From Aurelia coerulea (taxonomy: Eukaryota > Cnidaria > Scyphozoa > Semaeostomeae > Ulmaridae): a DNA stretch of 64,000 nt. The translations under genes and the position numbers were made by a program. The DNA is taken from contig CM076943.1 in NCBI GenBank assembly GCA_039566865.1, forward strand, positions 43,408,663 to 43,472,662. The letters are read 5' to 3'. Positions 24,801 through 33,330 of the stretch are shown here, in pieces. Below the pieces are notes generated by a model. It was given only the letters and a program-made list of their open reading frames with translations, was not told the origin of the DNA and did not search any database. How positions within the stretch are numbered: position 1 is the stretch's first letter; every line of letters starts with the position of its first letter.

Positions 24801-26605
24801 AACAGAGATGCAGATATGAGAGTTGGCATGGCTAACAAATTTTGCTATTCTTGTCTTCCCTTCCCAAAAAATCGATGCACCTTTGCCCATGGTCTTGTAT
24901 GCATAGTCCAGTTTCGGATGAGGAACTCAATTCTCTAAAAGTTTTTCAAAGCGACGAGGACTCGCGGCGGGACGTACTTAGTGTATTCATCCAACAGGGA
25001 TGTTTTCACTTTTTTTCTAGCACTGTGTTCGACTGATGACATTCGTCTAAGTTTTGCTCCATTGAATTGAATTATTATATACTGTTATTGTTTTTGAATC
25101 GGAATTGTGTGGATATTTCGCTACATTGGTTCGTTGCTCAGTCCAATTATTATACTGTGAAGTACCTGGTGAGTCAGAAAACAGAATCCCCGCTTGGAAG
25201 GCCACTGCTCAATGAATATCAAAGCAATAATATTGAAAAATGTCTTGTTTTATTGCCAATATGTTCAATTAGGTTCATTAATTTACCCAGCCTTAATCGG
25301 TCATTCCTTCCCGTGGATATGGGTGATTTTCTGCAGAAAGCCCCTTCCAAAAAAACCTGCAAAAACGAATGAAAACAATGAGCACATTTTCCTCCCTAAA
25401 ATTGATGACACTCACATAAATTCATGTATTTTGTCCTTTTGGGAGAATAGAATCCCCCTGAAAAGGTCATCGATACCAGGGGGAGGACTTGTTCATCCTC
25501 CCAAGAGGGTAGCACGTGCTAAAGCGTTCACAAATCATTGCTGTAAGGCATTGTAAGGCAGAAATGTTAAGGAAATCTGTTCATGATTTTGGGCACGTTT
25601 TGAAGGTATTTTGAAGAGGCTTTCTGGACAAAATCCTTCATAATTTCAGAATGGAGTAGCCGATTTCAGTCAGGTAAATTTTATAGTAGATTTGAACATT
25701 TCTACCATAAAGCTATATATTTACCGATATCATTGTCTTGATATCCAGGGAGCCGTGACCTTTCAAACGGGGATTCTTTTTTCTGACTCACCCAGTATTT
25801 TTTTCACCAATCGTTTCTAGAGTCCAGTATAATTTGGAGGAAAAATTCTGGAACCGTGAAAGAAAATTCGTTTCGTGGGCACACCCACTTATACATTCAT
25901 AGATGGAGGGGCCCCCTTGAAAACACGCCCTTGCTGAAGGGTGACCCTCCCTATATGATTGAAATGAAATTTACATAATTTAACTCAAGTACGCCCCCCC
26001 CTCCCCCCCTCAGGATGCAGATCATGCTTCGGAGTCACACCTGTCGATCTTACTCATTTCATATGCATATGGAATGTATTCAAGCTATATTAGAAATGTT
26101 GTTTTCCAGGAAACAGATTCTTTTGACGATATCTAATGCTGCGGTGGGGGTATAATAAGTTTTGTGGGGGACATTTTATACCCATTTTGTAGCTATTCTT
26201 TCGAAAAATACAATCCATGTCTTCGTATTTGATATTGAGGATAGAAAAGATGTAGGCAACTTCAAGGCAAGAAATTAATTACTATTATTAACAAGGTTAT
26301 ATTTGTTGACAAGTATCTCCCCTCCCTGCTATGCCTGCTTATTATAAACGATCTATTATCAATGCAAATTAACTCAACTTTTAAATCATATCATAACATG
26401 TTCAATCATTTTAGAAAATCGCAAGCCAAGGGATGTCAAAAGTTGGTTTTCCTTCACACATGGCATGGTTCTTCTCAGTGCAGTTTTAGCCATTGGTATA
26501 GGCTTTTTCGTCACAAAGGAAATTGTGGAAAAGACAGGAGGGGGAGAGAAGAAACAACAGGATGGATTTAAAAAGAGGCAGGAAAATTTTAATGAAGTAT
26601 TTTAA
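803..26605 (+). CDS. Secreted/membrane ShKT-EGF-ZP domain protein, seven coding exons
   Basis: Proposed exons are 803-884, 2153-2284, 19138-19380, 20859-21167, 21886-22108, 24106-24446 and 26415-26605. Every junction has AG/GT signals, and the phases agree (1,1,1,1,2,1), giving 506 codons plus TAA. Domain order: signal peptide (about 1-21), six-cysteine ShKT-like module (about 30-71), two EGF modules (about 73-151), ZP module (about 158-390), RNRR furin-type site (392-395), transmembrane helix (about 460-476), and a 30-residue charged tail. ZP proteins are secreted as membrane-anchored precursors, cleaved near the furin site, and polymerise into extracellular filaments. I infer an apical matrix, adhesion or egg-coat type role; no specific ortholog is recognised. 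Most exons are 1-1 phase, as expected of shuffled extracellular modules. Further exons could hide in the 16.9 kb intron 2. Confidence 0.8.
2153..2284 (+). CDS. ZP gene exon 2: ShKT-like six-cysteine module
   Basis: The acceptor ttcttccatag precedes the exon and GTAAGT follows it; it is phase 1-1 and 132 bp. The 44 residues carry six cysteines ending in C-x3-C-x2-C (SCPIVCGVC), the hallmark of the ShKT fold. ShKT modules occur widely in extracellular enzymes and adhesion proteins of cnidarians and nematodes as well as in channel-blocking peptides. Here the module belongs to a mosaic membrane protein, so a structural role is more likely. Confidence 0.75.
3207..3407. mobile_element. hAT-type MITE, 201 bp
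   Basis: The ends are CAGGGGTGGCGCCAGG and CCTGGCGCCACCCCTG, a near-perfect terminal inverted repeat with the CAGGGG start typical of hAT elements. ATGTGAAG flanks both sides (3199-3206 and 3408-3415), giving the 8 bp target duplication. It is too short to code for a transposase. Confidence 0.85.
3586..4313. mobile_element. piggyBac-like MITE, 728 bp
   Basis: It is flanked by TTAA at 3582-3585 and 4314-4317. The ends are CCCTATTGTACCCGGG and, on the opposite strand, CCCTATTCTACCCGGG. The next inverted block is GGGGGGCAAAAAATGCCC. TTAA targets with CCC termini are the piggyBac signature. The interior has no ORF of note, so it is non-autonomous. It shares the cacgtgac...acccatatttggaa block with 11258-12135. 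Confidence 0.8.
5580..6780 (-). pseudogene. Decayed ORFs among repeated TCGCCCTGAATGGGTCTA motifs
   Basis: Two adjacent minus-strand open stretches, 6414-6202 (70 codons) and 6221-5847 (124 codons), abut in different frames at an A-rich run near 6215, as if one ORF had been frameshifted. The second is rich in charged residues. I do not recognise a family. The sequence tcgccctgaatgggtcta occurs near 5949 and 6365, with its complement near 6745 and 13917. The 6365/6745 pair may bound a 400 bp element with AAAT on both sides. A 48 bp hairpin lies at 5583-5630. Confidence 0.35.
6890..9427 (+). pseudogene. LINE (CR1/jockey-like) endonuclease-reverse transcriptase, broken, main part
   Basis: Order: C-terminal part of the AP-type endonuclease (TGDFN near 6907, then SCIDLIFTD near 7045), a linker, then reverse transcriptase with the NYRPISLLP block near 8015, LDISKAFDRVWH near 8235, GVPQGSILGPLFF near 8410, the FADDTSLF catalytic box near 8495, and the KQLGIILDSKLSF thumb near 8730. 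Breaks: TGA at 7249, frameshift near 7655, TAG at 8280, frameshift near 8709 and another near 9210. It is 5' truncated inside the endonuclease. The frame is interrupted at 9427 and resumes at 13096. Dead copy. Confidence 0.9.
9637..9879. repeat. Tandem duplication, 122 bp period
   Basis: Copies start at 9637 and 9759 with gatgcaccaacattcat and both end in gggcgtagatgctgaacaat. About a dozen differences separate them. Non-coding. Confidence 0.9.
11258..12135. mobile_element. piggyBac-like MITE, 878 bp
   Basis: It is flanked by TTAA at 11254-11257 and 12136-12139. The ends are CCCTAATCCACATGGG and, complemented, CCCTAATGCATATGGG, followed by G runs on each inner side. No transposase ORF. The left 190 bp reappear inverted at about 21600-21764. 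Confidence 0.8.
12663..12895. repeat. Minisatellite with ccattaagtatgg motifs, 58 bp unit
   Basis: Full units start at 12731, 12789 and 12847. Each holds two ccattaagtatgg motifs, an aagaattcgtt block and gagtgtttttg. Degenerate half units precede them from 12663. Non-coding. Confidence 0.85.
13096..13853 (+). pseudogene. LINE 3' end: end of ORF2 and 3' UTR
   Basis: The frame resumes at aaacgatggtattgag and encodes a Cys/His segment (TTEHFLLLCPSF near 13112) followed by LARVFDLLRPFG and a TGA stop at 13334-13336. This C-terminal tail is characteristic of the LINE at 6890-9427. The 3' UTR continues to an A-rich end near 13850. It is the right half of the element split by the 9428-13095 insertion. 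Confidence 0.75.
14945..15823. other. Intron 2 sequence without a recognised feature
   Basis: Open stretches on both strands around 15183-15608 overlap each other and give no recognisable protein; the minus-strand one is lysine-rich. I see no splice signals or repeats that would support a gene. Confidence 0.3.
15824..17085. mobile_element. G-run-ended element carrying a LINE fragment
   Basis: The left end is a G15 run then tactctggtatattcagg. The right end complemented reads ggggggtgtactcaggtatg, so the ends look inverted. Several tttttttgggtc-type motifs lie inside both ends. I could not identify a clear target duplication, so the boundaries are approximate. Confidence 0.35.
16146..16990 (-). 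pseudogene. 5'-truncated LINE, C-terminal part of the reverse transcriptase ORF
   Basis: The minus-strand ORF from 16956 to 16291 encodes the post-catalytic region of a LINE polymerase: ENLLGITFDKSLSFKQHV (thumb), then SHFSYCPLVWMFYDRALN, then a basic end. Upstream motifs are absent, so the copy is 5' truncated near 16990, as is usual for LINEs. The 3' UTR ends in a TAA microsatellite at 16146-16160. It belongs to the same family as the tail at 1-57, but differs from the LINE at 6890. Confidence 0.85.
17086..19137. other. Intron 2 right part, no gene seen
   Basis: AT-rich sequence. A short inverted pair (gttgaccaatca near 17206 and tgattggtcaa near 17910) hints at a decayed element. An open stretch at 18044-18364 has no recognisable domain and no splice context, so I do not call it a gene. 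Confidence 0.3.
19138..19380 (+). CDS. ZP gene exon 3: two EGF modules
   Basis: The acceptor cctttctag and donor GTAAG bound a 243 bp phase 1-1 exon. The first module has six cysteines with the CSCKSGYSGGFNC end. The second starts DIDEC and has a NTIGNYTCQCKFGY segment, the calcium-binding EGF consensus including the aspartate/asparagine and aromatic positions. Calcium binding would stiffen the pair. N-x-S/T sites suggest glycosylation. Confidence 0.9.
19507..20390. mobile_element. Tc1/mariner-type element, TA target, long inverted repeats
   Basis: TA flanks at 19505-19506 and 20391-20392. The ends CCGGGTGCGCCAAAATAAAC are exact inverted repeats, and the similarity continues for roughly 250 bp on each side. 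The central 350 bp have no transposase. Non-autonomous, in intron 3. Confidence 0.85.
20859..21167 (+). CDS. ZP gene exon 4: ZP-N domain
   Basis: The acceptor ccttgcag and donor GTAAAA bound a phase 1-1 exon of 309 bp. It encodes a whole ZP-N subdomain with four cysteines at the expected places: IVCNES, DTSCTAKY, YDKCGTT and FVCTF. The MTLYLDNRTQLYNGSLITL segment is the conserved edge-strand region. ZP-N mediates polymerisation in known ZP proteins. Confidence 0.9.
21600..21764. mobile_element. Truncated piggyBac-like end
   Basis: Inverted copy of 11258-11440 that ends in a C run, then ccatatgattaggg, then TTAA at 21765-21768. The other terminus is missing; the match stops near 21600 after the cacgtgac block. 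Confidence 0.65.
21886..22108 (+). CDS. ZP gene exon 5: first half of ZP-C
   Basis: The acceptor attccttttag opens it in phase 1 and the donor GTACGT closes it in phase 2. The encoded strands (FTVSLSMYQNSTF, RLYFEVQVGTRDTSLVLLIEKC) and the CSATPTTD segment fit the ZP-C pattern in which a cysteine is followed by a T/P-rich turn. Confidence 0.85.
22914..23430. mobile_element. MULE-like fold-back MITE, 9 bp target duplication
   Basis: AGTGAGCAA flanks both ends (22905-22913 and 23431-23439). The termini AGCATAGGTTCCAAATCTTT are inverted repeats, and each arm continues imperfectly for about 170 bp. Length 517 bp, no ORF. A 9 bp duplication suits Mutator-like elements. In intron 5. Confidence 0.85.
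23540..23690. repeat. Imperfect 150 bp palindrome
   Basis: Arms around ctctttgcaaatgcaagctt and aagcttgcatctgcacaaag pair about a centre near 23609. The outer parts (catcaatttgaatag / cattcaaaattgaag) also match. Probably a small hairpin MITE; the target duplication is not clear. Confidence 0.65.
24106..24446 (+). CDS. ZP gene exon 6: end of ZP-C and cleavage site
   Basis: The acceptor ctttacag continues phase 2; the donor GTAAGC ends in phase 1. It begins CATDTT and includes YLHCQILMC...SRCISGC, the cysteine cluster that closes ZP-C. KRNRRS follows at residues 391-396, a furin-type consensus where ZP precursors are cut. The following 50 residues are acidic and lead to the membrane anchor. 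Confidence 0.9.
25165..25795. mobile_element. Tc1/mariner-type MITE with ~45 bp inverted repeats
   Basis: TA flanks at 25163-25164 and 25796-25797. The ends CCTGGTGAGTCAGAAAA and CTGGGTGAGTCAGAAAA are inverted repeats that extend through the GAATCCCCG block. No transposase. A second copy that lacks the left end lies at 31727-32224. Confidence 0.8.
26415..26605 (+). CDS. ZP gene exon 7: transmembrane segment, tail and stop
   Basis: The acceptor atcattttag opens it in phase 1. Residues 460-476 (GMVLLSAVLAIGIGFFV) form one membrane helix, followed by a lysine/glutamate-rich tail ending FNEVF and TAA at 26603-26605. The stop lies in the TTAA target of the adjoining transposon. A GTATTT at 26597 is a possible weak phase 0 donor that would replace the last two residues. 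I saw no AATAAA in the first 400 bp downstream. Confidence 0.8.
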
Positions 26606-28172
26606 CCCTATGAATACCGGTTTTTCGACCTCAATGGTACCGGGGGGGGGGGGGCGCTAAGTACCCCTCCATAAATTCGTCAATATTACATATATGAGTA
26701 CGAAACTTGGTACAATGGTGTACATTACCAAAAGCTGCACATTTGTCTACTTTCTTAATTTTCCTTACATCCATAACATCACTATGACGTCATAATTGAG
26801 CGAAATGGCAATATTTGCTCACTATTGGCAACATTTAGATTTTTATTTGGTAATTTTTTTCTTGCTGTTACTAGAATGTATCACAAAGCATCAACAAGTA
26901 AAAATCGGAAATGTGATATCCATTTAAGCTCATTATACCGGATAAAGAAGGGTCATCTGTTCATATAAAATATTACAATACATCTTAACATTCTACTATA
27001 CCTCCTAATTACTGTACAGCACTACATTGACGATGCCAAGGGGAGCCAAAGACAATGACTACCCCATGGCAGGGGCGGCGCTGAGGGGTATTCAAGGTAT
27101 TCACTGAATACCTATATTTTTGCAAAGATTTCTTAACTGAATTTGGTGAAAGAACCCTTTTATGATGTCAGAAATGACGCACTGACTATATTTATTTTCC
27201 ATTTTGTCTCAAAGAAAGAGGATAATTGCTCGCTAATCCGTTGAGGAATTTGTTTCTAAGAGAATATGATAGGCTATTGATATCAGGGATTATTGGCCGC
27301 GAGGTATTCAGAGGCCATCGTGAATACTAACTCTTTGTTTCCGTCGCCCTCTGTGACGTTGACAGCCATTGAACATTCGGCCTCACAACAAAGAGTTTCT
27401 AAACTGAACATATTCAGTTTTCATTCTGAATACTACGGGGAGGTTCCCTTGTGTCTTCGCTTTCAATGTCCGTTGTCAGGGACGTAGGAAGGATCTCAAA
27501 CTTGAGGGGGCACCAAGGAGGATGGCCAGAGCTTCCCACAATGCAACGCGCTTTGCTTCGAGATGGAATCAGATGACAGGAGCAATGGCGGCGAAGCTGA
27601 GGCAGTCATCGATACGTTTTGCACTCGCAACACATTAACGTAAAGGGGAACGAGCAGTTGTAAGCATTTTAAAGATTTAATCTCATATGCGTATTGATTG
27701 ATTAACTTTGTTTTGTCTGGTATTACCAATGAATGCATGAAAATGTAACTTAACGGTGACGGGCCTAAGGTAATCCAATTCGTGAAAATGGGTAACAGTT
27801 TTTGGCTCCGTTTGGGTTAACGAACGGGGACTTAACGTTATCCTCTCGTTTCAAGTAAGATTAATACTCAATGATGCAACATTTTCTTAAGTCCCCTTAA
27901 GTCCCCACGATAAAGTAATTTTTTCGAACCTTGAAATTTGGCATTTTTGATGTACTTTGCGTTCCTGATTATCCCTGTTAGAGTCCTGTGTGACTGATTT
28001 CAAGGAAACTGCAGCAACATAATGCTACAGTAAAATCTATTATTTATCACTAGCCTCTTGAAGTAAGATCTAAGAACTTTTTGAACAATTTTTTCACAAG
28101 TTACACACCCTTATCTTTCCAATCAAACGCTGAAAATCAAAAAATTAATTATACACATAATTCTATTTGCAG

Positions 28173-28400
28173 GAAGAAACTGATAATGCTGGTGTCAAGA
28201 CGTTTGCATACACTCCAAGTGATTCAGTGGAGAAAAAGAAGATGGAAAACCTCATGGTATACCATTTGCCAAACAGTCCAAAACAAATAAACAAACACTC
28301 CTCTAATTCCAGAAGATAACTATGTAGAACTTGTAAATCATGGTACTGTAAATTGCAGGCAAGAGGCAGTTGCAGAGCTAGGCAATTATATTAAAGGGGT
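28173..28400 (+). pseudogene. Exon-like coding fragment inside the hAT-type element
   Basis: The good acceptor ttctatttgcag precedes a 48-codon frame to TAA at 28317-28319, with a charged composition (DSVEKKKMENLMVYHLP). A second frame continues from about 28300 as IPEDNYVELVNHGTVNC, which also looks protein-like, so a frameshift near 28295 is possible. It could serve as an alternative 3' exon of the ZP gene in phase 0, or be a captured gene piece. I do not recognise a family. Confidence 0.3.
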
Positions 28401-30152
28401 AAAAGTAAAAACCTTCAGCTGGGATAGGGGTAAAATGAGTATCCAGTCATTTTTTTGCATTTTTCATAAACAATAATTGCCAAATTTTTAGAAGGAGGAA
28501 TTTACCCCTTATACCTCCCCTGGCTCTGCTACTGACTAGGGGTACTTTGGTATAAGTGTTTGTATCATCAAGTGCAAAATTTGGGTAAATTAGGTAGCTA
28601 TCCGCTTAGCCCCTAATGGGAATGTACTACTGTACCAATACTCTTCAATACTTTTACACATCCAATTTGAGTCATCAAATATTTCACTTGCTGCAGACCT
28701 TATTCACTATTAATATCAATTTGAGGTGAATGATACAAATCTCAGCACAGCACAGCAAGAATTCTACACCATGCCTCTTTTGATGCAAATGCATTTACTA
28801 AACTATTCCATCTGTTGCTGAGATCATTGCACGCTTTTGGGATTTCGCATCACATCACATTGAGGTGAATGATGCAAAAAGAAATGACTTTATTGTGAAT
28901 AGGGTCTATGTCAAGTCAACAACATAGTTAGCAAATAATTCCTTTCCTCTTTGCATTGAAAAACCCCAAGAGACAGAGTTAATAGTTGGAAGCCACCCAT
29001 GCTCAGAGATATCCACTGTACTATGTTTCTGCAAACACAATCTTACTGTTAGCACACTCCCACATTTGACTCATTTAAGAACCTTCCACTGCTGAAAACC
29101 TACAGCCTGAAATTTCTTAATTCATTTTTGCTACATTAGTACTCACGATATCAATGTCAGTCCGTTCAACAGTAGTGGTCAACTAAAGAACAACACAGTA
29201 GTATGGGTTATCATATCAAGAAAAATGCTAAACTCGGATTGCTAAAGAGCCTACAGTCTTCAAACAAATGTTGTGATAAAATTAATGTTGATGGTCTTTT
29301 GTGAATAGATGCTCCAAGTATAGTTATCTAACCTGAAAATTGTTTATTCAAAACTGAAACACAAATTATACTGTTTATCTTCTTTCTCATTGTTGCTCCA
29401 AATTCCAATGGTTCCTCTTTTCAAAAATTTGCACAGTTGCATTCTAATGCAGGAGTTAATGGAAGAACTGGGAATTTACTTCCCAACTTCAAACTGGCAT
29501 AAGTTGGACTTGCAAAAGTTTGATTTTCCATAACGGTCATGATTCAGAGATTGTTTCTCTCAGTCCCAAAGTTTTCTGAAGAGATCCTCAATGCGACTTT
29601 GATTGTAGTAAGCTGAAAATCTCAGAGGTACAAGAGCTTGCATAACATCAAGAGTACTAATAACAGCCATTTATGTTTCTTGTACTAAGGTTAATCTGAA
29701 AGGAAAGGAAATAACTTCTGAGATCAGAGGACAAACAGTCTGCAAGGTTTCATCAGCCTAACTGACACTCTGACTATTCAAGCCAGTTTTACTGGCATTC
29801 TCAGATGGGTGTTATGTTTTTGTTATGAGACCTGGATTAGTGCCAAAAGAACAGCAAGGAGTGTGGGCTCATCATTTCATTCATCAAAGCTAACCACGAA
29901 ATTTTGCATGTGCTTTAGTTCTACTGTCAATAAAGAGCAAAATTTCGTAAATGTCTCCTTATATATTTAGATTCACATGAAACAACAAAGATTTCTCCAA
30001 GAAATTGTAAAAGATTAAGAATAGTTTGTTGACGTAATTGTAAACCTTCAGTCTTGAGTTTGATGGGCCTAAAATAGAAAGAGGCAAGGTTCCAGTAAAA
30101 TTAAAGCAAAATCCATAACCTGGGATGAAATTAAAGGAGATGACCATCTTAC

Positions 30153-30549
30153 TTGATGATAACAGCTCGAAGGCACTTCCATTAAAAGGTGAATATCGCT
30201 GGGACAGCTCATCAACATCGTCAGTTGCCAGCAACAAATCTTCCCTTCTGGTGTACCCTGCAGTCTGTGTGTACCCAGGTTTTCGGTATACTAGTCTGTA
30301 AAATGTCAGCAAAAACAGGTTGAAGCTCACAGCTACCAGATTGCTTATCTTTAGGTAACAATGTTATGAATTTCGATGCAGTAGACATAAATACTGCCAT
30401 GGTCTTGAAGGCAAAGACACATCACTCCATCCTTGATTCCCACACAGACAGACTTCCGCCTTTCCTTGCTTAGGCCCAGTCATGAAATCGTCCGATCGTT
30501 GCAAGAGATCGTGCAGTTGAGTCAATTGTTCTTGCTCAAGTAAACATTA
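30153..30549 (-). pseudogene. Two exon-like minus-strand segments inside the hAT-type element
   Basis: 30295-30153 on the minus strand has the acceptor gacattttacag and donor GTAAGA, phase 2 to 1, and encodes 47 residues including GYTRREDLLLATDDVDELS. Upstream, 30549-30367 is open without an ATG and encodes EQEQLTQLHDLLQRSDDF, then CLCGNQGWSDVSLPSRPW. A weak GTATTT donor there would join in phase 2. The composition is protein-like and unlike a transposase. No family recognised; probably a captured host gene piece. Confidence 0.35.
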
Positions 30550-31726
30550 AACGAGCCCTGCGAGCGCAATAGCTAATATCAAAGCCTCATAATTTGTCCA
30601 AACTATTATTAAAATGAACATTTTGCCAACAGATGTGTACATCACATCAGTGTAATTTATAGCTATCGGTTTGAAGGGTCCATGATCATGCGAGTGCGAG
30701 TTTCTAATATCTTGAAAGAAAAAACGTTCAAATTCTCTTAGATTTACTTTATGAAACGTTGAATGCCACTAAGGAATGTAGCAGAGAGCTTCAGAATCCA
30801 GACAAGATCATATTTGGAGGATTTTGAGAAGGTGGAGATCCCTCTTACGGGGCCATGGTATTCAGGTCGAAATCTCAATACCTTGCCTTTTTGGTGGCTT
30901 TCCAGAGGCGGCAAGTCTCCGCGTGTTTTGATTGCATCATGATATCTGATAATAACTTTAACCCTTGCGGTTTAAAGCCCCAGTCCCTTTCTCTTCCTCC
31001 TGTTCTGTTCGTTCATCTGTCGTGGGTTTCCGAAGCACGAGGGATTTTCCTGGTCTTTTTCAAAGTTAAAAGACTTCACTAGTAGGCTTTAACTACTTTT
31101 GACATGTGATATGCTACTACTTTCTGTTGTACAATGATTCCAGGAGAGAAACCTTTTCCACGAACAACTTATGAAAGGCTCTTTGCGACGTTTTAGAATA
31201 CCTTAAAACCAATTTTTTCAGGGTAGGGGCATGCCCTGCACCCCTCTCGAGAGAGGGCCCTTTTCCTACAATTTGAATACCTATTTATTTTTGGTCCCAG
31301 CCGCCCCTGCCCCATGGCCAATAGAAAAGACACGCAACGTTAAACTACATACAATGTACACTGCGAATTATTAAAACCTAATGGATACTATATATTAGAT
31401 TCTGTCTAATATTAGATGTCGGGTCAGGTTTGTGATGAAATTTAAATGTCACGAGCGCAGCTCCTCGTGGGTTTGAGGTCGCAAACTATGCCCGGCATCC
31501 AATGTGAAACAGAACTTACAAAGAAACAGAACATTTAAGTCAAGGGATTTCGTGGTTGCTTGGTACTGAAGTTACAAAAGACTTTTGGTCAAACCGACCA
31601 GTTTGGTGAATGAAACGTAACATCAATTCGAGTATATTTCTGTTCAAATCATTAGAAAAGTCTTGATCACCATATATTAAAAGCTGCATCAGAGCATCAT
31701 TTGAAAGATCGGTCCTATGTTAAATT

Positions 31727-32224
31727 AGGTTCAGAAATTTACCCCTCTTTAATCGGCCATTCCTTCCCGTGGATATGGGAGATTTTTTGCTGAAAGCCCC
31801 ATCCAAAAAACCAGTGAAAACAATGAAAAGATTTTCCTTGGGTTTCCTTCCTAAAAATGATAATACTCGCGTGCATTCCTATATTTAGTCAATTTTGGGA
31901 CGATTGAATCCCCCTGAATAGGTTATTCATACCAGGGGGAGACTTATTCATCCTCCCAAGAGGATAGCGCGTGCTAAAGCGTGCAGAAGTCATTGCTGTA
32001 AGACCCATATTTATATTTTGGGGACCTTTTGAAGCTTTCTTGAAGAGGCTTTCTAGAAAATACGTCATAATTTTAGAACGAATTGGCAGGTTCAGTCAGG
32101 TAAATTTTAATATGGTTTTGAACATGTCTACCATTAAAAGTAATATATTCACCGATATCATCGTCTTGATATCCAGGGAGCAGTGTCCTTTCATAAGGGG
32201 ATTCTTTTTTCTTGACTCACCCGG
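31727..32224. mobile_element. Second copy of the 25165 Tc1/mariner-type MITE, left end missing
   Basis: It matches 25260-25795 closely, including tcggccattccttcccgtgg and the right end CTTGACTCACCCGG before TA. The left 100 bp with its inverted repeat are absent. Confidence 0.75.
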
Positions 32225-32744
32225 TATTTATATCATATATTAACTAATTGTTTACGTCGGTATGTCATTGTTTCATTTAAACCCCTAATTACTGATGCAT
32301 AACGAGTACAGATTTTGCCAATTTAAGATTATGTAATACTTTTTTTAATTATTTTATTTGTTGAAATTGCTGACGCCATTAAGAATGAATAACACTATAC
32401 ACCATCTGAAAGCTCTCATCAAGAGCTATCGTTTATTTAACTTTCTAGCCTACCACATGTTGAAAAGAGATTGGTCACGTGATCACTGTCTACCATTTTG
32501 GAAAAAGTTTACAAATTGCAATTAGTCTACACTGCATCAAGTAATCTTTGCCACCTTTGTGCCCCCCCCCTCCGGTAGTAATAGGGTTAACTCGATCCAA
32601 TGTATTAAGCACCTCACAAGCACAGACCTTAGTAGTTGCGTTTTGCTGATAGATTGGGCAAAATCAGCTAAAGTTTTGTTTTACCAATACGAAGTCATGT
32701 GAGATGTGAACAAGCCTAAGCCGATTTTGTATGTTGGTATGAAT

Positions 32745-33173
32745 CAGGGCCGAAGCCAGTGGGGGGGGGGGGGCTGGGGGGGCGAAACGCCCCCCCCAGA
32801 AGGCTATTTGTCGGAAATTTTACTCCACCCGTCGGATTTTTTGTTTTGTTACAGGCCCACATTTAGAAGATTTTACTGGGAAAATGATGCATAGAACATG
32901 AATTTATTGACTTTCGAGGATAAATTTTGACATGAATTTTGAATCCACAGCATTTTTTCCTTCATGTTGACCAATTTTGAAGGCGCCAACGTTGAAACTA
33001 CAAAATTATTCCAAAGTATAGTAATTAAAGGAGCACATCAGTCCTTTGGTGCATGTTTTAACGTATGTTCCTAAAATTGGGGTTGTTGCTGTTGTTGTTG
33101 TTGATTTTAGAGCGTTGGAAAATGTTGGTTCTTTGCCCCCCCCCCCTAAGAATTAAGGCTGGTATCGGGCCTG
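32745..33173. mobile_element. hAT-type MITE, 429 bp
   Basis: GTATGAAT flanks both sides (32737-32744 and 33174-33181). The ends are CAGGGCCGAAGCCAG and, complemented, CAGGCCCGATACCAG. Long G and C runs lie just inside. No ORF. Confidence 0.85.
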
Positions 33174-33330
33174 GTATGAATTCTAGTTACTGTATCGTTT
33201 TGAATCTGTATATTCTTAGTTTAATTGCACAAGGCGTCTCATAAAGATTCCCTCAGTTTTTAAATGTAATTCTATCAATTCGGGGAGTACAGTAGGAAAA
33301 GGGGCGATTTTAAGATACTGAAACAACAAG

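Larger units (their letters stand above)
27070..31309. mobile_element. 4.2 kb hAT-type element with coding-like cargo
   Basis: CCCCATGG flanks both ends (27062-27069 and 31310-31317). The termini are CAGGGGCGGC and GCCGCCCCTG, followed by gtattcaaggtattc / gaatacc motifs. The 8 bp duplication and CAGGGG ends are typical of hAT. I found no BED finger or hAT dimerisation segment; instead exon-like pieces lie on both strands. Confidence 0.75.
26606..32586. mobile_element. piggyBac-like element at the ZP stop codon, with nested insertions
   Basis: TTAA at 26602-26605 and 32587-32590. The ends are CCCTATGAATACCGG and, complemented, CCCTATTACTACCGG, each followed by a G run. Without the hAT-type insert (27070-31309) and the Tc1-type fragment (31727-32224) the body is about 1.2 kb. 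It contains the cacgtgatc block seen in the other family members. No transposase. Confidence 0.65.

Noticed and set aside
28365..28533. Small hAT-like MITE (CAGTTGCAGAGCTAGG / CCTGGCTCTGCTACTG)
   Set aside because: The ends look inverted but the flanking 8 bases differ (GCAAGAGG against ACTAGGGG), and the left end overlaps protein-like sequence.
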